Shown piece by piece: positions 32,501 to 40,576 of a stretch of DNA of 64,000 nt. Where the stretch lies: positions 1-64,000 of the forward strand of contig NZ_UUON01000028.1 in assembly GCF_900590885.1 (NCBI RefSeq), read 5' to 3'. Position 1 is the stretch's first letter. Every line of letters begins with the position of its first letter. This stretch comes from Pseudomonas viridiflava (GTDB lineage Bacteria; Pseudomonadota; Gammaproteobacteria; Pseudomonadales; Pseudomonadaceae). The notes beneath the pieces are model-generated. The model saw only the letters and a program-made list of their open reading frames with translations, was not told the DNA's origin and made no database searches. The position numbers were made by a program, and so were the translations under genes.

Positions 32501-33833
32501 GGACGCGGTGGTGGAAGTGCTGCGCGCGCGCCTCGGCGGTTTCGGCCCGCTGACCCTGATCGAGATCGCCGCGCCCTTGGGTCTGGCGGCGGCCGACGTC
32601 ACCCAGGCCCTCGCCCGACTGGAGCAGGAAGGCTATGTGCTGCGCGGTCGCTTCAGCCCCGGAGCCAGCGATGAGCAATGGTGCGAGCGGCATTTGCTGG
32701 CGCGCATTCATCGCTACACGGTCAAGCGCCTGCGCCGCGAGATCGAACCGGTGGCGCTGCAGGACTTCATGCGTTTTCTGTTCGACTGGCAGCATCTGTC
32801 CGAGAGCACCCGTGGCCAAGGCAGCGCCGTGTTGGCGCAGATCGTCGGGCAGCTCGAAGGCTATGCCGGCGCTGCATCCGCCTGGGACAGTGACTTGCTC
32901 AGTGCGCGGATCAAGGATTACAGCGCCACTTGGCTCGATGAGCTGTGCCGCAGCGGCAAACTGGTCTGGATGCGTTTGAGTAACAAGGCCGGCGCCCTCG
33001 CCCTGCGCAGCACGCCGGTGGTGCTGCTGCCCCGCGCGCAAGTGCCGTTATGGAGTGGGCTGACCGAGCCTACCGACAGCACGGCATTGTCGCCCAAGGC
33101 GCAAAAAGTCCACCTGGCCCTGCGCGAACACGGCGCGCTGTTTTTTGATGAGCTGGTGCACGAGGCCCATCTGCTGCGCAGCGAACTGGAAAGCGCCTTG
33201 CAGGAATTGGTGGGTGCGGGCCTGGTGAATGCCGACAGCTTCGCCGGCCTGCGCGCCCTGACCACCCCCGCCAGCAAACGCCAGGCGCGTAGCAGCCGGC
33301 GCGGGCGTGGGGCGTTTATCGGCGGCATGGACGATGCCGGGCGCTGGGCATTGATTCGGCGCCCCTCTACCGCCGCCGGTCCACACTCGGCGGAGACGCT
33401 TGAGCACGTGGCCATGACCTTGTTGCGCCGCTATGGCGTGGTGTTCTGGCGGGTGCTGGAGCGCGAGGCGGATTGGCTACCGAGCTGGCGCGAGTTGCTG
33501 CGCACCTTTCATCGCCTGGAAGCGCGCGGCGAGATTCGCGGCGGGCGGTTTGTCAGCGGGTTGGCGGGGGAGCAGTTTGCCTTGCCGGAGGCGATCCCGT
33601 TGCTGCGCGAGGTACGGCGCAGGCCCCATGACGGCAGTTTGATCGCGGTGTGTGGGGCCGATCCGGTGAATCTGGTGGGGACATTGCTGCCGGGCGACAA
33701 GGTGCCTGCCGTGAGTGGCAACCGCATTGTGTATCGGGATGGGTTGCCGGCGGCGGTGATGGTGGGTGGCAAGCAGCGGGTGTTGGTGGAGGTTGACCAG
33801 CAGGTGGTTCAGGAGAAGTTGATCAGGCATTGA
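29586..33833 (+). CDS. lhr: Large ATP-dependent helicase Lhr
   Basis: 1415 aa. A superfamily-2 helicase core occupies the first ~900 residues: Walker A APTGSGKTLTAF (GSGKT 53-57), DEIH box (177-180), motif III SAT (212-214), HHGSLAKEMRLDAEQRLKAG and the QRVGRSGHQVGG motif VI. The winged-helix and Lhr-specific domains follow, with an extended C-terminal part (Lhr-CTD) running to the end. Lhr is a 3'-to-5' DNA/RNA-DNA translocase implicated in repair. The start ATG has no obvious Shine-Dalgarno. A REP doublet follows the stop. Confidence 0.93.
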   Translation: MNLPESTDTALSGFHPAVSAWFGATFPSVTRAQAQAWPLIRQRHSTLIAAPTGSGKTLTAFLAVLDDLVHQGLAHGGQLPDETLVVYVSPLKALSNDIQINLQTPLAGITEHLQGMGLPPLVIRTAVRTGDTPQKDRAQMRKRAPHILVTTPESLYVLLGSDSGRQMLASTRTVIVDEIHAIAAGKRGSHLALSLERLQGLCAAPLTRIGLSATQKPIEAVSRFLVGTGRECAIVDIGHARPRDLGIEVPPVPLSAVMANDVWELVYDRLAELAREHRTTLVFVNTRRLAERLARHLSERLGKAAVAAHHGSLAKEMRLDAEQRLKAGELQVLIATASLELGIDIGDVDLVCQIGSPGSINGFLQRVGRSGHQVGGTPKGRLFATTRDDLIECAALIDCVRRGELDTLHIPVAPLDVLAQQIIAEVSAREWPEQALLALIHRAAPYAELDERHYQALLQMLAEGYNGRQGLRGAYLHRDALTRTLRGRRGARLTAVTSGGTIPDNADYSVLLEPQSLNIGSVNEDFAVESIAGDIFQLGNTSYRILRVEAGKVRVEDAHGQPPTIPFWLGEAPGRSNELSSAVARLQGQLDALLAATPGALQPALDWLTGTLGLNRASAEQILDYLARARLALSALPSQDTLIMERFFDESGGTQLIIHTPFGSRVNRAWGLALRKRFCRTFNFELQAAASENAIVLSLSTSHSFELDEVWRYLNSHSAEHLLIQAVLDAPLFGVRWRWNAGVALALPRYTGGRKVAPQIQRMKSEDLIASVFPDQIACLENLAGEREVPEHPLVEQTLDDCLHEAMDSDAWLALLRRMERGEVRLISRDLPAPSPMAAEILSARPYTFLDDAPLEERRTQAVLNRRWSDPHSTDDLGALDADAIAGVREEAWPAPHGVDEMHEALMSLACIAPHEVTPQWAEWLQALASAGRAYQLHNGLWVAVERLSCLQTIYPGDLPLLPGFDEPWTFEDAVVEVLRARLGGFGPLTLIEIAAPLGLAAADVTQALARLEQEGYVLRGRFSPGASDEQWCERHLLARIHRYTVKRLRREIEPVALQDFMRFLFDWQHLSESTRGQGSAVLAQIVGQLEGYAGAASAWDSDLLSARIKDYSATWLDELCRSGKLVWMRLSNKAGALALRSTPVVLLPRAQVPLWSGLTEPTDSTALSPKAQKVHLALREHGALFFDELVHEAHLLRSELESALQELVGAGLVNADSFAGLRALTTPASKRQARSSRRGRGAFIGGMDDAGRWALIRRPSTAAGPHSAETLEHVAMTLLRRYGVVFWRVLEREADWLPSWRELLRTFHRLEARGEIRGGRFVSGLAGEQFALPEAIPLLREVRRRPHDGSLIAVCGADPVNLVGTLLPGDKVPAVSGNRIVYRDGLPAAVMVGGKQRVLVEVDQQVVQEKLIRH

Positions 33834-33840
33834 GGGCCTC

Positions 33841-33912
33841 ATCGGGGGCAAGCCCCCTCCCACATTTTGATCTGTGAATACATTCAAGTGTGGGAGGGGG
33901 CTTGCCCCCGAT
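33841..33912. repeat. REP doublet (REPIN) E, after lhr
   Basis: ATCGGGGGCAAGCCCCCTCC-type arm at 33841-33867 and its near-inverse at 33886-33912, 18 bases apart. ATCG ends point outward, as in copy B. Confidence 0.9.
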
Positions 33913-33932
33913 GGCGGCCGCCCAGCCACCAC

Positions 33933-36008
33933 CTACCCCGAGGTACGCGGCTGCTCCGTAATCGCCACCGCCTCCCCGCGCTGGGGCAACAAAACCTGCT
34001 GTGGATAAGTCTGCGCGAAATGCACCTCATCGCAGTTATCCACAAGCTTTTTCAGCCGCTGATTAAACGCACGACTCACCGCATACTGCCCGCCCGACAC
34101 CGTTCGGAACTGCGCTGTCAGCACCACGCCGTTGAGGTCCATTTTGTCGACGCCAAACACCTCCAGCGGCCCCTGCAGGTTGTACTTGAGGAATACGTCG
34201 TCGCGGATCGACTGCCCGGCCTCGCGGATCAGCTCCACGGCCTTGTCCACGTCGGTGTCGTAGGTGAACTGCACCGAGAAGAACGCATAGGCAAATTGCC
34301 GCGACTGGTTGGTAACTGCCTTGATCTGCCCGAACGGCACCGAGTGCACAAAGCCCTTGCCGTCGCGCAGGCGCAGGGTGCGGATGGTCAGGCCTTCGAC
34401 CGTGCCGGCGTGGCCGGAGTCGAGCACCACCCAGTCGCCGATCGACAGCGTGTCTTCAATGATGATGAACAGGCCGGTGATCACATCCTGCACCAGTTGC
34501 TGGGAGCCGAAACCGATGGCCAGGCCGACCACACCGGCACCCGCCAGCAGTGGCGCCACGTTGATCCCCAGGTTGGCCATGGTGGTGATCGCGCAGATCA
34601 CCACCAGGATGATTTTCACCGCATTGCGCACCAGCGGCAGGATGGTTTTCACCCGCGTGCTGGGCTGGCGGTTCGAGCGTTTATTCACTGGCGGTTTCAG
34701 CGCTTCCTGGATCGCGGTGTCGAGCACCACCCAGAACAGCCAGGTCATCAGCAGGATCAGGCCGATGCTGCTGAGCGAGTCGCTGATCGCGCGGCCCACC
34801 GAGTTGCGCTGGGCGAACTCGAACAGCGACACGCCCCAGATCCGCCCAAGAATCTCGATAAACGCGATCGCCATGACGATGCGCAGGATCGCGTGCAACA
34901 GGCTGAGAAAGCGCTCCTTGTAGGCGCTGCTGCGCTGGATCGCCACCTGGCTGCGCGACTTGAACAGGTGCTGCAGCACGGTGCTGAGAAACACCGTGCC
35001 AATCAACAGAATGGTGGTGAACAGCGCGCAGCGCAGGGCCTTCTGGTTATCGTCGCCGGCGCCGATCAGGTTGATCGCCGACACCAGCACCATCAACAGG
35101 ATCGGCCAGTACCACAGCCCGGAAAACACCCGCAGCGATTGCTGCAACGCCGGGTGTTTGAGGCGCTGGGCCAACGGCCGATTACGAATCAGATGGGCCA
35201 CCGGGCGGCGCAGGCGCACCACCAGCACGCCGAAGATCACCGCTGCGAACAAGCCGGTGAACACCGCGATGCTGCTGGTGATATTGCCGCCGAGTTGCCG
35301 GGCGATCTGCGGGCTGGTCAGCGCGTCACTGAGGGCGGCGAGGAAGCCGATCAGGAACAGCGGTTTGGGGCAGTAATCGCGAATAATCTGCACCGCCGGG
35401 CGCTTGTGGCCGACGTTGAACATGACGATGACGCACAACAGCATCGAGGTGGAAAAAATGCCGCTGCTGGTGGCGTAGGCAAAACACAGCGCCAGCGCGC
35501 GGCCAATTGAAGTGGGTAAAAAGTGGCTGACCGACAAGGTCAGCGGCAGGCAGATCAGCGCGGGGATCGTGTAGGGCACCACATAGCCGAGCACAGCAAG
35601 CAGGCGCTCACGCCGTTCAAAGAAGCTGCGCCGGCCCAGGCGCTGCACGATGAATCGCCCGAGCAGGGTCAACAGCGTAAAGGCGCCAACCCACACCCCG
35701 GACAGCAACAGGAAATCCCCCGCCACGCTCCAAGGTGATCGCTGCGCGGTCTGGTTGACCAGCCGCCCCACTTCATCCGCGGCGCGGTCGGCACGCAGGC
35801 GCCATTCATCAATCAGGTTCTGGTTAAGGTCCAGCTTCTGCTGCACATCATCGATGCTGGAACTGATCGCCCCGAGCAGACCGCCTTCGACCAGCAACTC
35901 CGGCTTGGCCGGCGCCTCAGGTTCGGGCGCGGTGGCCGCGGCATGCAATGCGCCGCTGCCAAACAACAGCAGCGCACCGAGCAGTAATGCAGTCTTTAGA
36001 TTCGGCAA
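33933..36008 (-). CDS. Large MscS-family mechanosensitive channel (YbiO-like)
   Basis: 691 aa if it starts at TTG 36008, which puts a signal peptide (MPNLKTALLLGALLLFGSGA) at the N-terminus; an in-frame ATG at 36083 with AAGG ahead is the alternative and would add 25 residues. A periplasmic helical region is followed by about ten membrane helices, then the MscS pore helix (LLAGAGVVGLAIGFGSQQLV) and a beta domain with EDTLSIGDWVVLDSGHAGTV. It should act as an osmotic release valve. The best Shine-Dalgarno (AAGGAG) for the TTG lies in a perfect hairpin. Confidence 0.85.
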   Translation of the reverse strand: MPNLKTALLLGALLLFGSGALHAAATAPEPEAPAKPELLVEGGLLGAISSSIDDVQQKLDLNQNLIDEWRLRADRAADEVGRLVNQTAQRSPWSVAGDFLLLSGVWVGAFTLLTLLGRFIVQRLGRRSFFERRERLLAVLGYVVPYTIPALICLPLTLSVSHFLPTSIGRALALCFAYATSSGIFSTSMLLCVIVMFNVGHKRPAVQIIRDYCPKPLFLIGFLAALSDALTSPQIARQLGGNITSSIAVFTGLFAAVIFGVLVVRLRRPVAHLIRNRPLAQRLKHPALQQSLRVFSGLWYWPILLMVLVSAINLIGAGDDNQKALRCALFTTILLIGTVFLSTVLQHLFKSRSQVAIQRSSAYKERFLSLLHAILRIVMAIAFIEILGRIWGVSLFEFAQRNSVGRAISDSLSSIGLILLMTWLFWVVLDTAIQEALKPPVNKRSNRQPSTRVKTILPLVRNAVKIILVVICAITTMANLGINVAPLLAGAGVVGLAIGFGSQQLVQDVITGLFIIIEDTLSIGDWVVLDSGHAGTVEGLTIRTLRLRDGKGFVHSVPFGQIKAVTNQSRQFAYAFFSVQFTYDTDVDKAVELIREAGQSIRDDVFLKYNLQGPLEVFGVDKMDLNGVVLTAQFRTVSGGQYAVSRAFNQRLKKLVDNCDEVHFAQTYPQQVLLPQRGEAVAITEQPRTSG

Positions 36009-36017
36009 AACTCCGGG

Positions 36018-36042
36018 CTCCTTACAGAAGGGTCTGTAAGGA
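36018..36042 (-). promoter_or_regulatory. Hairpin covering the MscS-gene Shine-Dalgarno
   Basis: TCCTTACAGA (36019-36028) pairs perfectly over 10 bp with TCTGTAAGGA (36033-36042) around a 4-base loop. Read on the minus strand, AAGGAG (36018-36023) forms the 3' edge of the hairpin, nine bases before the TTG start. Folding would hide the ribosome-binding site, so it could control translation, for instance by temperature. No T run follows, which argues against a terminator. Confidence 0.55.
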
Positions 36043-36185
36043 ACTGACGGGTTTGAATCCTGATCGTTCCCCTGCTTCGGCATCTTTGCCTTGTGAGCAA
36101 ATATCAAATGCCAATCCCCATCTTATTCCGCACAAGCCAAAACCGGACACTGCGCTCCTGATTGAAACCCACCGGAGTTGCAGCC

Positions 36186-37388
36186 ATGCCCATTGCCTTG
36201 CTCGCGCTGACCCTCAGCGCATTTGCCATCGGGACGACCGAGTTCGTCATCGTTGGTCTGTTACCCACCATCGGCGCCGACCTTGGCGTCGACCTGCCGT
36301 CCGCCGGCCTGCTGGTGAGCCTCTACGCCCTGGGCGTGGCCATCGGCGCTCCGGTGCTCACCGCCCTGACCGGCAAGGTGCCGCGCAAGCTGCTGCTGTT
36401 GTCGCTGATGGTGCTGTTCACCCTCGGCAACTTGTTGGCCTGGAAGGCGCCGAGTTATGAATCCCTGGTGCTGGCACGGATCGTCACCGGCCTGGCCCAC
36501 GGCGTGTTTTTCTCGATTGGCTCGACCATCGCCACCAGCCTGGTGCCCAAGGAGAAAGCCGCCAGCGCGATTGCGATCATGTTTACCGGGCTGACCGTGG
36601 CGCTGGTGACCGGTGTGCCGCTGGGCACGTTTATCGGTCAGCACTTCGGCTGGCGTGAAGCCTTCCTGGCTGTGTCGGCCCTGGGGGTGATCGCGTTTAT
36701 CGGCAGCCTGATCTATGTGCCGAACAACATCGCCCACAGCAAACCCGCGTCGTTGCTGCAGCAGTTGCAAGTGCTCAAGCAACCCCGGCTGTTGCTGGTG
36801 TACGCGATGACAGCCGTGGGCTACGGCGGTTCGTTTATCGCGTTTACCTTCCTGGCGCCGATCCTTCAGGACATCTCCGGCTTCAGCGCCGGCACCGTCG
36901 GCCTGGTGCTGCTGGTGTACGGCATCTCGGTAGCCGCCGGGAATATCTGGGGCGGCAAGCTGGCGGATAAACGCGGGCCGATCAGCGCGCTGAAAATCAT
37001 CTTCGCACTGCTGGCTGCGGTGTTGTTTGTGCTGACTTTCACCGCCGGCAACCCGTGGCTGGCCCTGGCCACCGTGCTGGTGTGGGGCGCGGTCGCCTTC
37101 GGCAACGTGCCGGGCCTGCAGGTGTATGTGGTGCGCCAGGCCGAGCATCACACGCCAAACGCGGTGGACGTGGCCTCGGGCCTGAATATCGCGGCGTTTA
37201 ACCTGGGGATCGCCGGCGGTGCGTGGGCGGGTGGTTTGATCGTGGCGCATATGGGGCTGATCCACACCGCCTGGATTGGCGGCCTGGTGGTGTTGGTCGC
37301 GCTGGCGCTGACGGCGTGGAGCGGGCGCCTGGATCGGTTGGGGCCGGTGTACGCCGAGCCCTCGACCCGGGCAGTGACCGGCCACTGA
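36186..37388 (+). CDS. MFS transporter (YdhP/AraJ-like)
   Basis: 400 aa from ATG 36186 (GGAG ahead). Twelve membrane helices; starts MPIALLALTLSAFAIGTTEF and has the motif A loop ALTGKVPRKLLLLSLM and motif C-like MFTGLTVALVTGVPLG, both typical of the DHA1/AraJ-YdhP drug:proton antiporter group. Such proteins export sugars, purine analogues or drugs; the substrate here is not known. Divergent from the mechanosensitive channel gene; followed by a REP doublet. Confidence 0.88.
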   Translation: MPIALLALTLSAFAIGTTEFVIVGLLPTIGADLGVDLPSAGLLVSLYALGVAIGAPVLTALTGKVPRKLLLLSLMVLFTLGNLLAWKAPSYESLVLARIVTGLAHGVFFSIGSTIATSLVPKEKAASAIAIMFTGLTVALVTGVPLGTFIGQHFGWREAFLAVSALGVIAFIGSLIYVPNNIAHSKPASLLQQLQVLKQPRLLLVYAMTAVGYGGSFIAFTFLAPILQDISGFSAGTVGLVLLVYGISVAAGNIWGGKLADKRGPISALKIIFALLAAVLFVLTFTAGNPWLALATVLVWGAVAFGNVPGLQVYVVRQAEHHTPNAVDVASGLNIAAFNLGIAGGAWAGGLIVAHMGLIHTAWIGGLVVLVALALTAWSGRLDRLGPVYAEPSTRAVTGH

Positions 37389-37408
37389 TCCAAAGGCAAC
37401 AGAGGATC

Positions 37409-37503
37409 AAATGTGGGAGGGGGCTTGCCCCCGATGGCGGTGGGTCAGTCAATCACCTATTGGCTGATACTCCCTCATCGGGGGCAAGCCCCCTCCCACA
37501 TTT
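37409..37503. repeat. REP doublet (REPIN) F, after the MFS gene
   Basis: AAATGTGGGAGG-type arm at 37409-37435 and its perfect inverse at 37477-37503, 41 bases apart, GTGGG ends outward as in A, C and D. The inner loop resembles those of C and D. Confidence 0.93.
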
Positions 37504-37565
37504 GGTCCTACGCCGTTTGTAGGAAGGTGGAAACTTTCAGGCAAAAAACGCAGTCAGCCATAAAC

Positions 37566-37580
37566 GGGGGCCAGGCCCCC
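37566..37580 (+). other. Short GC hairpin in the ybhP leader
   Basis: GGGGGCC (37566-37572) and GGCCCCC (37574-37580) form a compact stem-loop about 10 bases before the AGGAG of the next gene. It does not include the Shine-Dalgarno; a role is unknown. Confidence 0.4.
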
Positions 37581-37600
37581 ACTCTTTCACAGGAGCAATC

Positions 37601-38380
37601 ATGGCTGCGATTCCCGACTGGGTGCCCATCACCCCCAGCGTCGCCATCACTCGCTTCACGGTGCTGACGGTCAATATCCACAAGGGCTTCACCGCCCTGA
37701 ATCGACGTTTCATCCTGCCCGAGCTGCGTGAGGCAGTGCGCAGCGTGGGCGCCGATATGGTGTTTCTGCAGGAAATCCACGGCACCCACGAACGCCATCC
37801 GCAGCGCTACAGCGACTGGCCGAACATGCCGCAATACGAGTTCCTCGCCGACAGTATCTGGCCGCAGTTCGCCTACGGCCGCAACGCGGTCTACCCCCAT
37901 GGCGACCACGGCAATGCGTTGCTGTCGAAATTCCAGATCGTGCGCTACGACAACCTCGACATCTCCCAGAGCGGCCATGAAAACCGTGGCCTGCTGCATT
38001 GCGTGCTGCGCCTGCCCGGCAACGGTAAGGAGGTGCATGCGATCTGCATCCACCTGGGCCTGCGTGAGGTGCATCGCCAGCAGCAATTGCGCCTGCTGGA
38101 GCAGCGCATCCGCGAGATCCCGGCCGATGCGCCGCTGGTGGTGGCCGGTGATTTCAACGACTGGCGCCAAAAGGCCGACCTCAGCCAAAGCGGCCTCACC
38201 GAAGTGTTCGTGCACAGCCAAGGCAAGCCGCCACGCACCTTCCCGGCGCGCCTTCCATTGCTACCGCTGGACCGTATCTACGTGCGCAACCTGAAGATCC
38301 ATAACCCGCGGGTGCTCACCACCCGCCCCTGGTCCCATCTGTCTGACCATGTGCCGCTGTCGGTAGAGGTTGAGATATGA
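37601..38380 (+). CDS. ybhP: Endonuclease/exonuclease/phosphatase-family protein (YbhP-like)
   Basis: 259 aa. Exonuclease-endonuclease-phosphatase fold: VLTVNIHKGF with a catalytic Asn, DMVFLQEIHGTHER with a metal-binding Glu, VVAGDFNDWR with Asp and Asn, and a C-terminal SDHVPLSVEV with the catalytic His. No signal peptide. It heads a three-gene set with clsB and ybhN as in E. coli ybhP-clsB-ybhN, so it is presumably linked to phospholipid metabolism; its substrate is unknown. AGGAG lies ahead of the ATG, and it overlaps clsB by four bases. Confidence 0.9.
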   Translation: MAAIPDWVPITPSVAITRFTVLTVNIHKGFTALNRRFILPELREAVRSVGADMVFLQEIHGTHERHPQRYSDWPNMPQYEFLADSIWPQFAYGRNAVYPHGDHGNALLSKFQIVRYDNLDISQSGHENRGLLHCVLRLPGNGKEVHAICIHLGLREVHRQQQLRLLEQRIREIPADAPLVVAGDFNDWRQKADLSQSGLTEVFVHSQGKPPRTFPARLPLLPLDRIYVRNLKIHNPRVLTTRPWSHLSDHVPLSVEVEI

Positions 38381-39639
38381 ACGTTGCCGTAGAGCACATC
38401 GCCACCGACCAGCCACCGGACGAAGCCAAAGCCCGCGATCTGGATTACGGCTGGCAGCGCGACAACCAGGTGGAGCTGCTGGAGAACGGCGAGGCTTACT
38501 TCCCCAAGGTGTTTGAGGCCTTGCGCGGCGCGCGGCGCGAGATTCTGCTGGAGACCTTTATTCTCTTCGAGGACAAAGTCGGCACTGAGCTGCACGGCAT
38601 TTTGATCGAGGCGGCGCAACGTGGGGTCAAGGTGGTGGTGAGCCTCGACGGCTTTGGCTGCGGCGAGCTGAGCCCGGGCTTTCTCGGCGAGTTGGCCGAC
38701 GCGGGGGTGGCGGTGCAGATGTTCGACCCGGCGTCCAAGACCCTGGGCATTCGCACCAACTGGTTTCGCCGCCTGCACCGCAAGATCGTGGTGGTGGATG
38801 CGACGGTGGGGTTTATCGGCGGGATCAACTTTTCCGCCGACCACCTGGGGGATTTCGGCCCCGAAGCCAAGCAGGATTACGCGGTGCAGGTGACCGGCCC
38901 GGCGGTGGCCGACTTGCATCATTTCGCCCTCGCGCAAAGCGGCCGCCAGGTGCGCACGCGGCGCGGTTGGCGGCGGCGCCAGCAACGGCCGTCGTTGTGG
39001 ACGGGCGAGCCAGGCGATGGCCTGGTGCGTCTGATTTACCGCGACAATATCCAGCACCGCGACGATATCGAAGAGGCGTATATCCACGCGCTAAGCCAAG
39101 CCAAGCAACGGGTGGTGATCGCCAACGCGTATTTCTTCCCGGGCTACCGCCTGCTGCGTGAAATCCGCAATGCCGCGCGGCGCGGCGTGCAGGTGCAACT
39201 GATCATGCAAGGCCAGCCCGACGTGCTGTTGGCCAAGCTGGCCGCGCGCATGCTTTACGACTATTTGCTCAAGGACGGCGTGGTGATTCACGAGTATTGC
39301 CAGCGCCCGCTGCACGGCAAAGTCGCGCTGGTGGATGACGAATGGAGCACCGTGGGCTCGAGCAACCTCGACCCGCTGAGCCTGTCGCTGAACCTCGAAG
39401 CCAATGTGCTGATTCGCGACCGGGCATTCAATCAGCAGCTGTATGAACGCCTGGAAGTGCTGGCCAAAAACCATTGCCAGACCATGCCGGAAAACCGCAA
39501 GCCGCGCCTGTGGTTATGGCGTTTGACCGTGGGTTTTCTGGTGTTCCATGTGATGCGTCACTTCCCCGCGCTGACCGGCTGGCTGCCGGCGCACAAGCCG
39601 CGTTTGCAGCCGGTCGAGGGCCAGGTCCATGGGCGCTGA
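38377..39639 (+). CDS. clsB: Cardiolipin synthase B
   Basis: 420 aa. Two phospholipase-D motifs are visible: HRKIVVVDATVGFIGG (HxK-x4-D) and HGKVALVDDEWSTVGSSNLD. ClsB makes cardiolipin from phosphatidylglycerol and other phosphatidyl donors at the inner membrane; there is no N-terminal membrane anchor, only a hydrophobic segment near the C-terminus (LTVGFLVFHVMRHF), as expected for ClsB rather than ClsA. Start overlaps the ybhP stop, and its end overlaps the ybhN start by 11 bases. Confidence 0.93.
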   Translation: MNVAVEHIATDQPPDEAKARDLDYGWQRDNQVELLENGEAYFPKVFEALRGARREILLETFILFEDKVGTELHGILIEAAQRGVKVVVSLDGFGCGELSPGFLGELADAGVAVQMFDPASKTLGIRTNWFRRLHRKIVVVDATVGFIGGINFSADHLGDFGPEAKQDYAVQVTGPAVADLHHFALAQSGRQVRTRRGWRRRQQRPSLWTGEPGDGLVRLIYRDNIQHRDDIEEAYIHALSQAKQRVVIANAYFFPGYRLLREIRNAARRGVQVQLIMQGQPDVLLAKLAARMLYDYLLKDGVVIHEYCQRPLHGKVALVDDEWSTVGSSNLDPLSLSLNLEANVLIRDRAFNQQLYERLEVLAKNHCQTMPENRKPRLWLWRLTVGFLVFHVMRHFPALTGWLPAHKPRLQPVEGQVHGR

Positions 39640-40573
39640 ACGTTTCAAGCGCTGGAAGAAACCGCTGACCATCGCGTTTTTCCTGTTGCTGATTGTGCTG
39701 TTCACCCTGCTCGCCCGACGCATCGACTGGAGCGAAGTGTTCCAGACCCTAGGCGACTTCAAAGTACGCACATTGATCATTGCCAGCGGGCTGACGCTGT
39801 GCAGTTTTATCGTCTACGCCTGCTTCGACCTGATCGGCCGCACCTACATTCGCCAGCCGCTGGGGTGGAAGCAGATCTTGCCGGTAGGAATCATCAGCTA
39901 TGCGTTCAACCTTAACCTGAGCGCCTGGGTCGGCGGCATTGCCATGCGTTACCGGCTGTATTCGCGGTTGGGAGTGAGCACCAGCAATATTGCCAAGATC
40001 CTCGGCTTGAGCCTGGCCACCAATTGGTTTGGCTATATGGCATTGGCCGGAGTGGTGTTCAGCAGCGGGCTGGTGACCATGCCGCCGGGCTGGAAAGTCA
40101 GTAGCGCGGCGTTGCAGGGTATTGGCGCGCTGCTGGTGTTGGCGAGCCTGGGCTACCTGGCGGCGTGCCAGTTTTCCAAGAAGCGCGCATGGTCGATTCG
40201 CGGGATCGAAATCAACCTGCCCTCCTTGCGCATGGCCTGCCTGCAACTGGCGCTGGGCGCGCTGAACTGGTCGCTGATGGCGGCGGTGATTTTTACCTTG
40301 CTGCCGGCCAAGCTGGACTATCCGCTGGTGCTTGGCGTGCTGCTGATCAGCGCGATTGCCGGCGTGGTTACCCACATCCCCGCCGGGCTCGGCGTGCTGG
40401 AAGCGGTGTTTATTGCGCTGCTGCAACACGAAGCCTCACGCGGCAGTTTGCTGGCCGGCTTGATTGCGTACCGTGCGATTTACTTTATTTGCCCGCTGCT
40501 GATTGCGCTGGTGATGTACCTGGGCGTGGAAGCCAAGGCCAAGGCGTTGCGGGTGAAAAAAACACCCGCTTAA
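39629..40573 (+). CDS. ybhN: YbhN-like inner-membrane protein
   Basis: 314 aa with about eight membrane helices, belonging to the YbhN/AglD-UPF0104 group related to the flippase domain of lysylphosphatidylglycerol synthase (ITHIPAGLG-like segment seen as THIPAGLGVLEAVFIALLQH). E. coli YbhN sits in the same ybhP-clsB-ybhN set and may move phospholipids. The gene overlaps clsB by 11 bases, so translation is coupled. Exact function not proven. Confidence 0.88.
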   Translation: MGAERFKRWKKPLTIAFFLLLIVLFTLLARRIDWSEVFQTLGDFKVRTLIIASGLTLCSFIVYACFDLIGRTYIRQPLGWKQILPVGIISYAFNLNLSAWVGGIAMRYRLYSRLGVSTSNIAKILGLSLATNWFGYMALAGVVFSSGLVTMPPGWKVSSAALQGIGALLVLASLGYLAACQFSKKRAWSIRGIEINLPSLRMACLQLALGALNWSLMAAVIFTLLPAKLDYPLVLGVLLISAIAGVVTHIPAGLGVLEAVFIALLQHEASRGSLLAGLIAYRAIYFICPLLIALVMYLGVEAKAKALRVKKTPA

Positions 40574-40576
40574 ACC

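Noticed and set aside
30249..33041. 930-codon minus-strand ORF opposite lhr
   Set aside because: lhr carries all helicase motifs on the plus strand; the reverse frame has Gln/Ala/Gly-rich sequence typical of shadows in high-GC genes.
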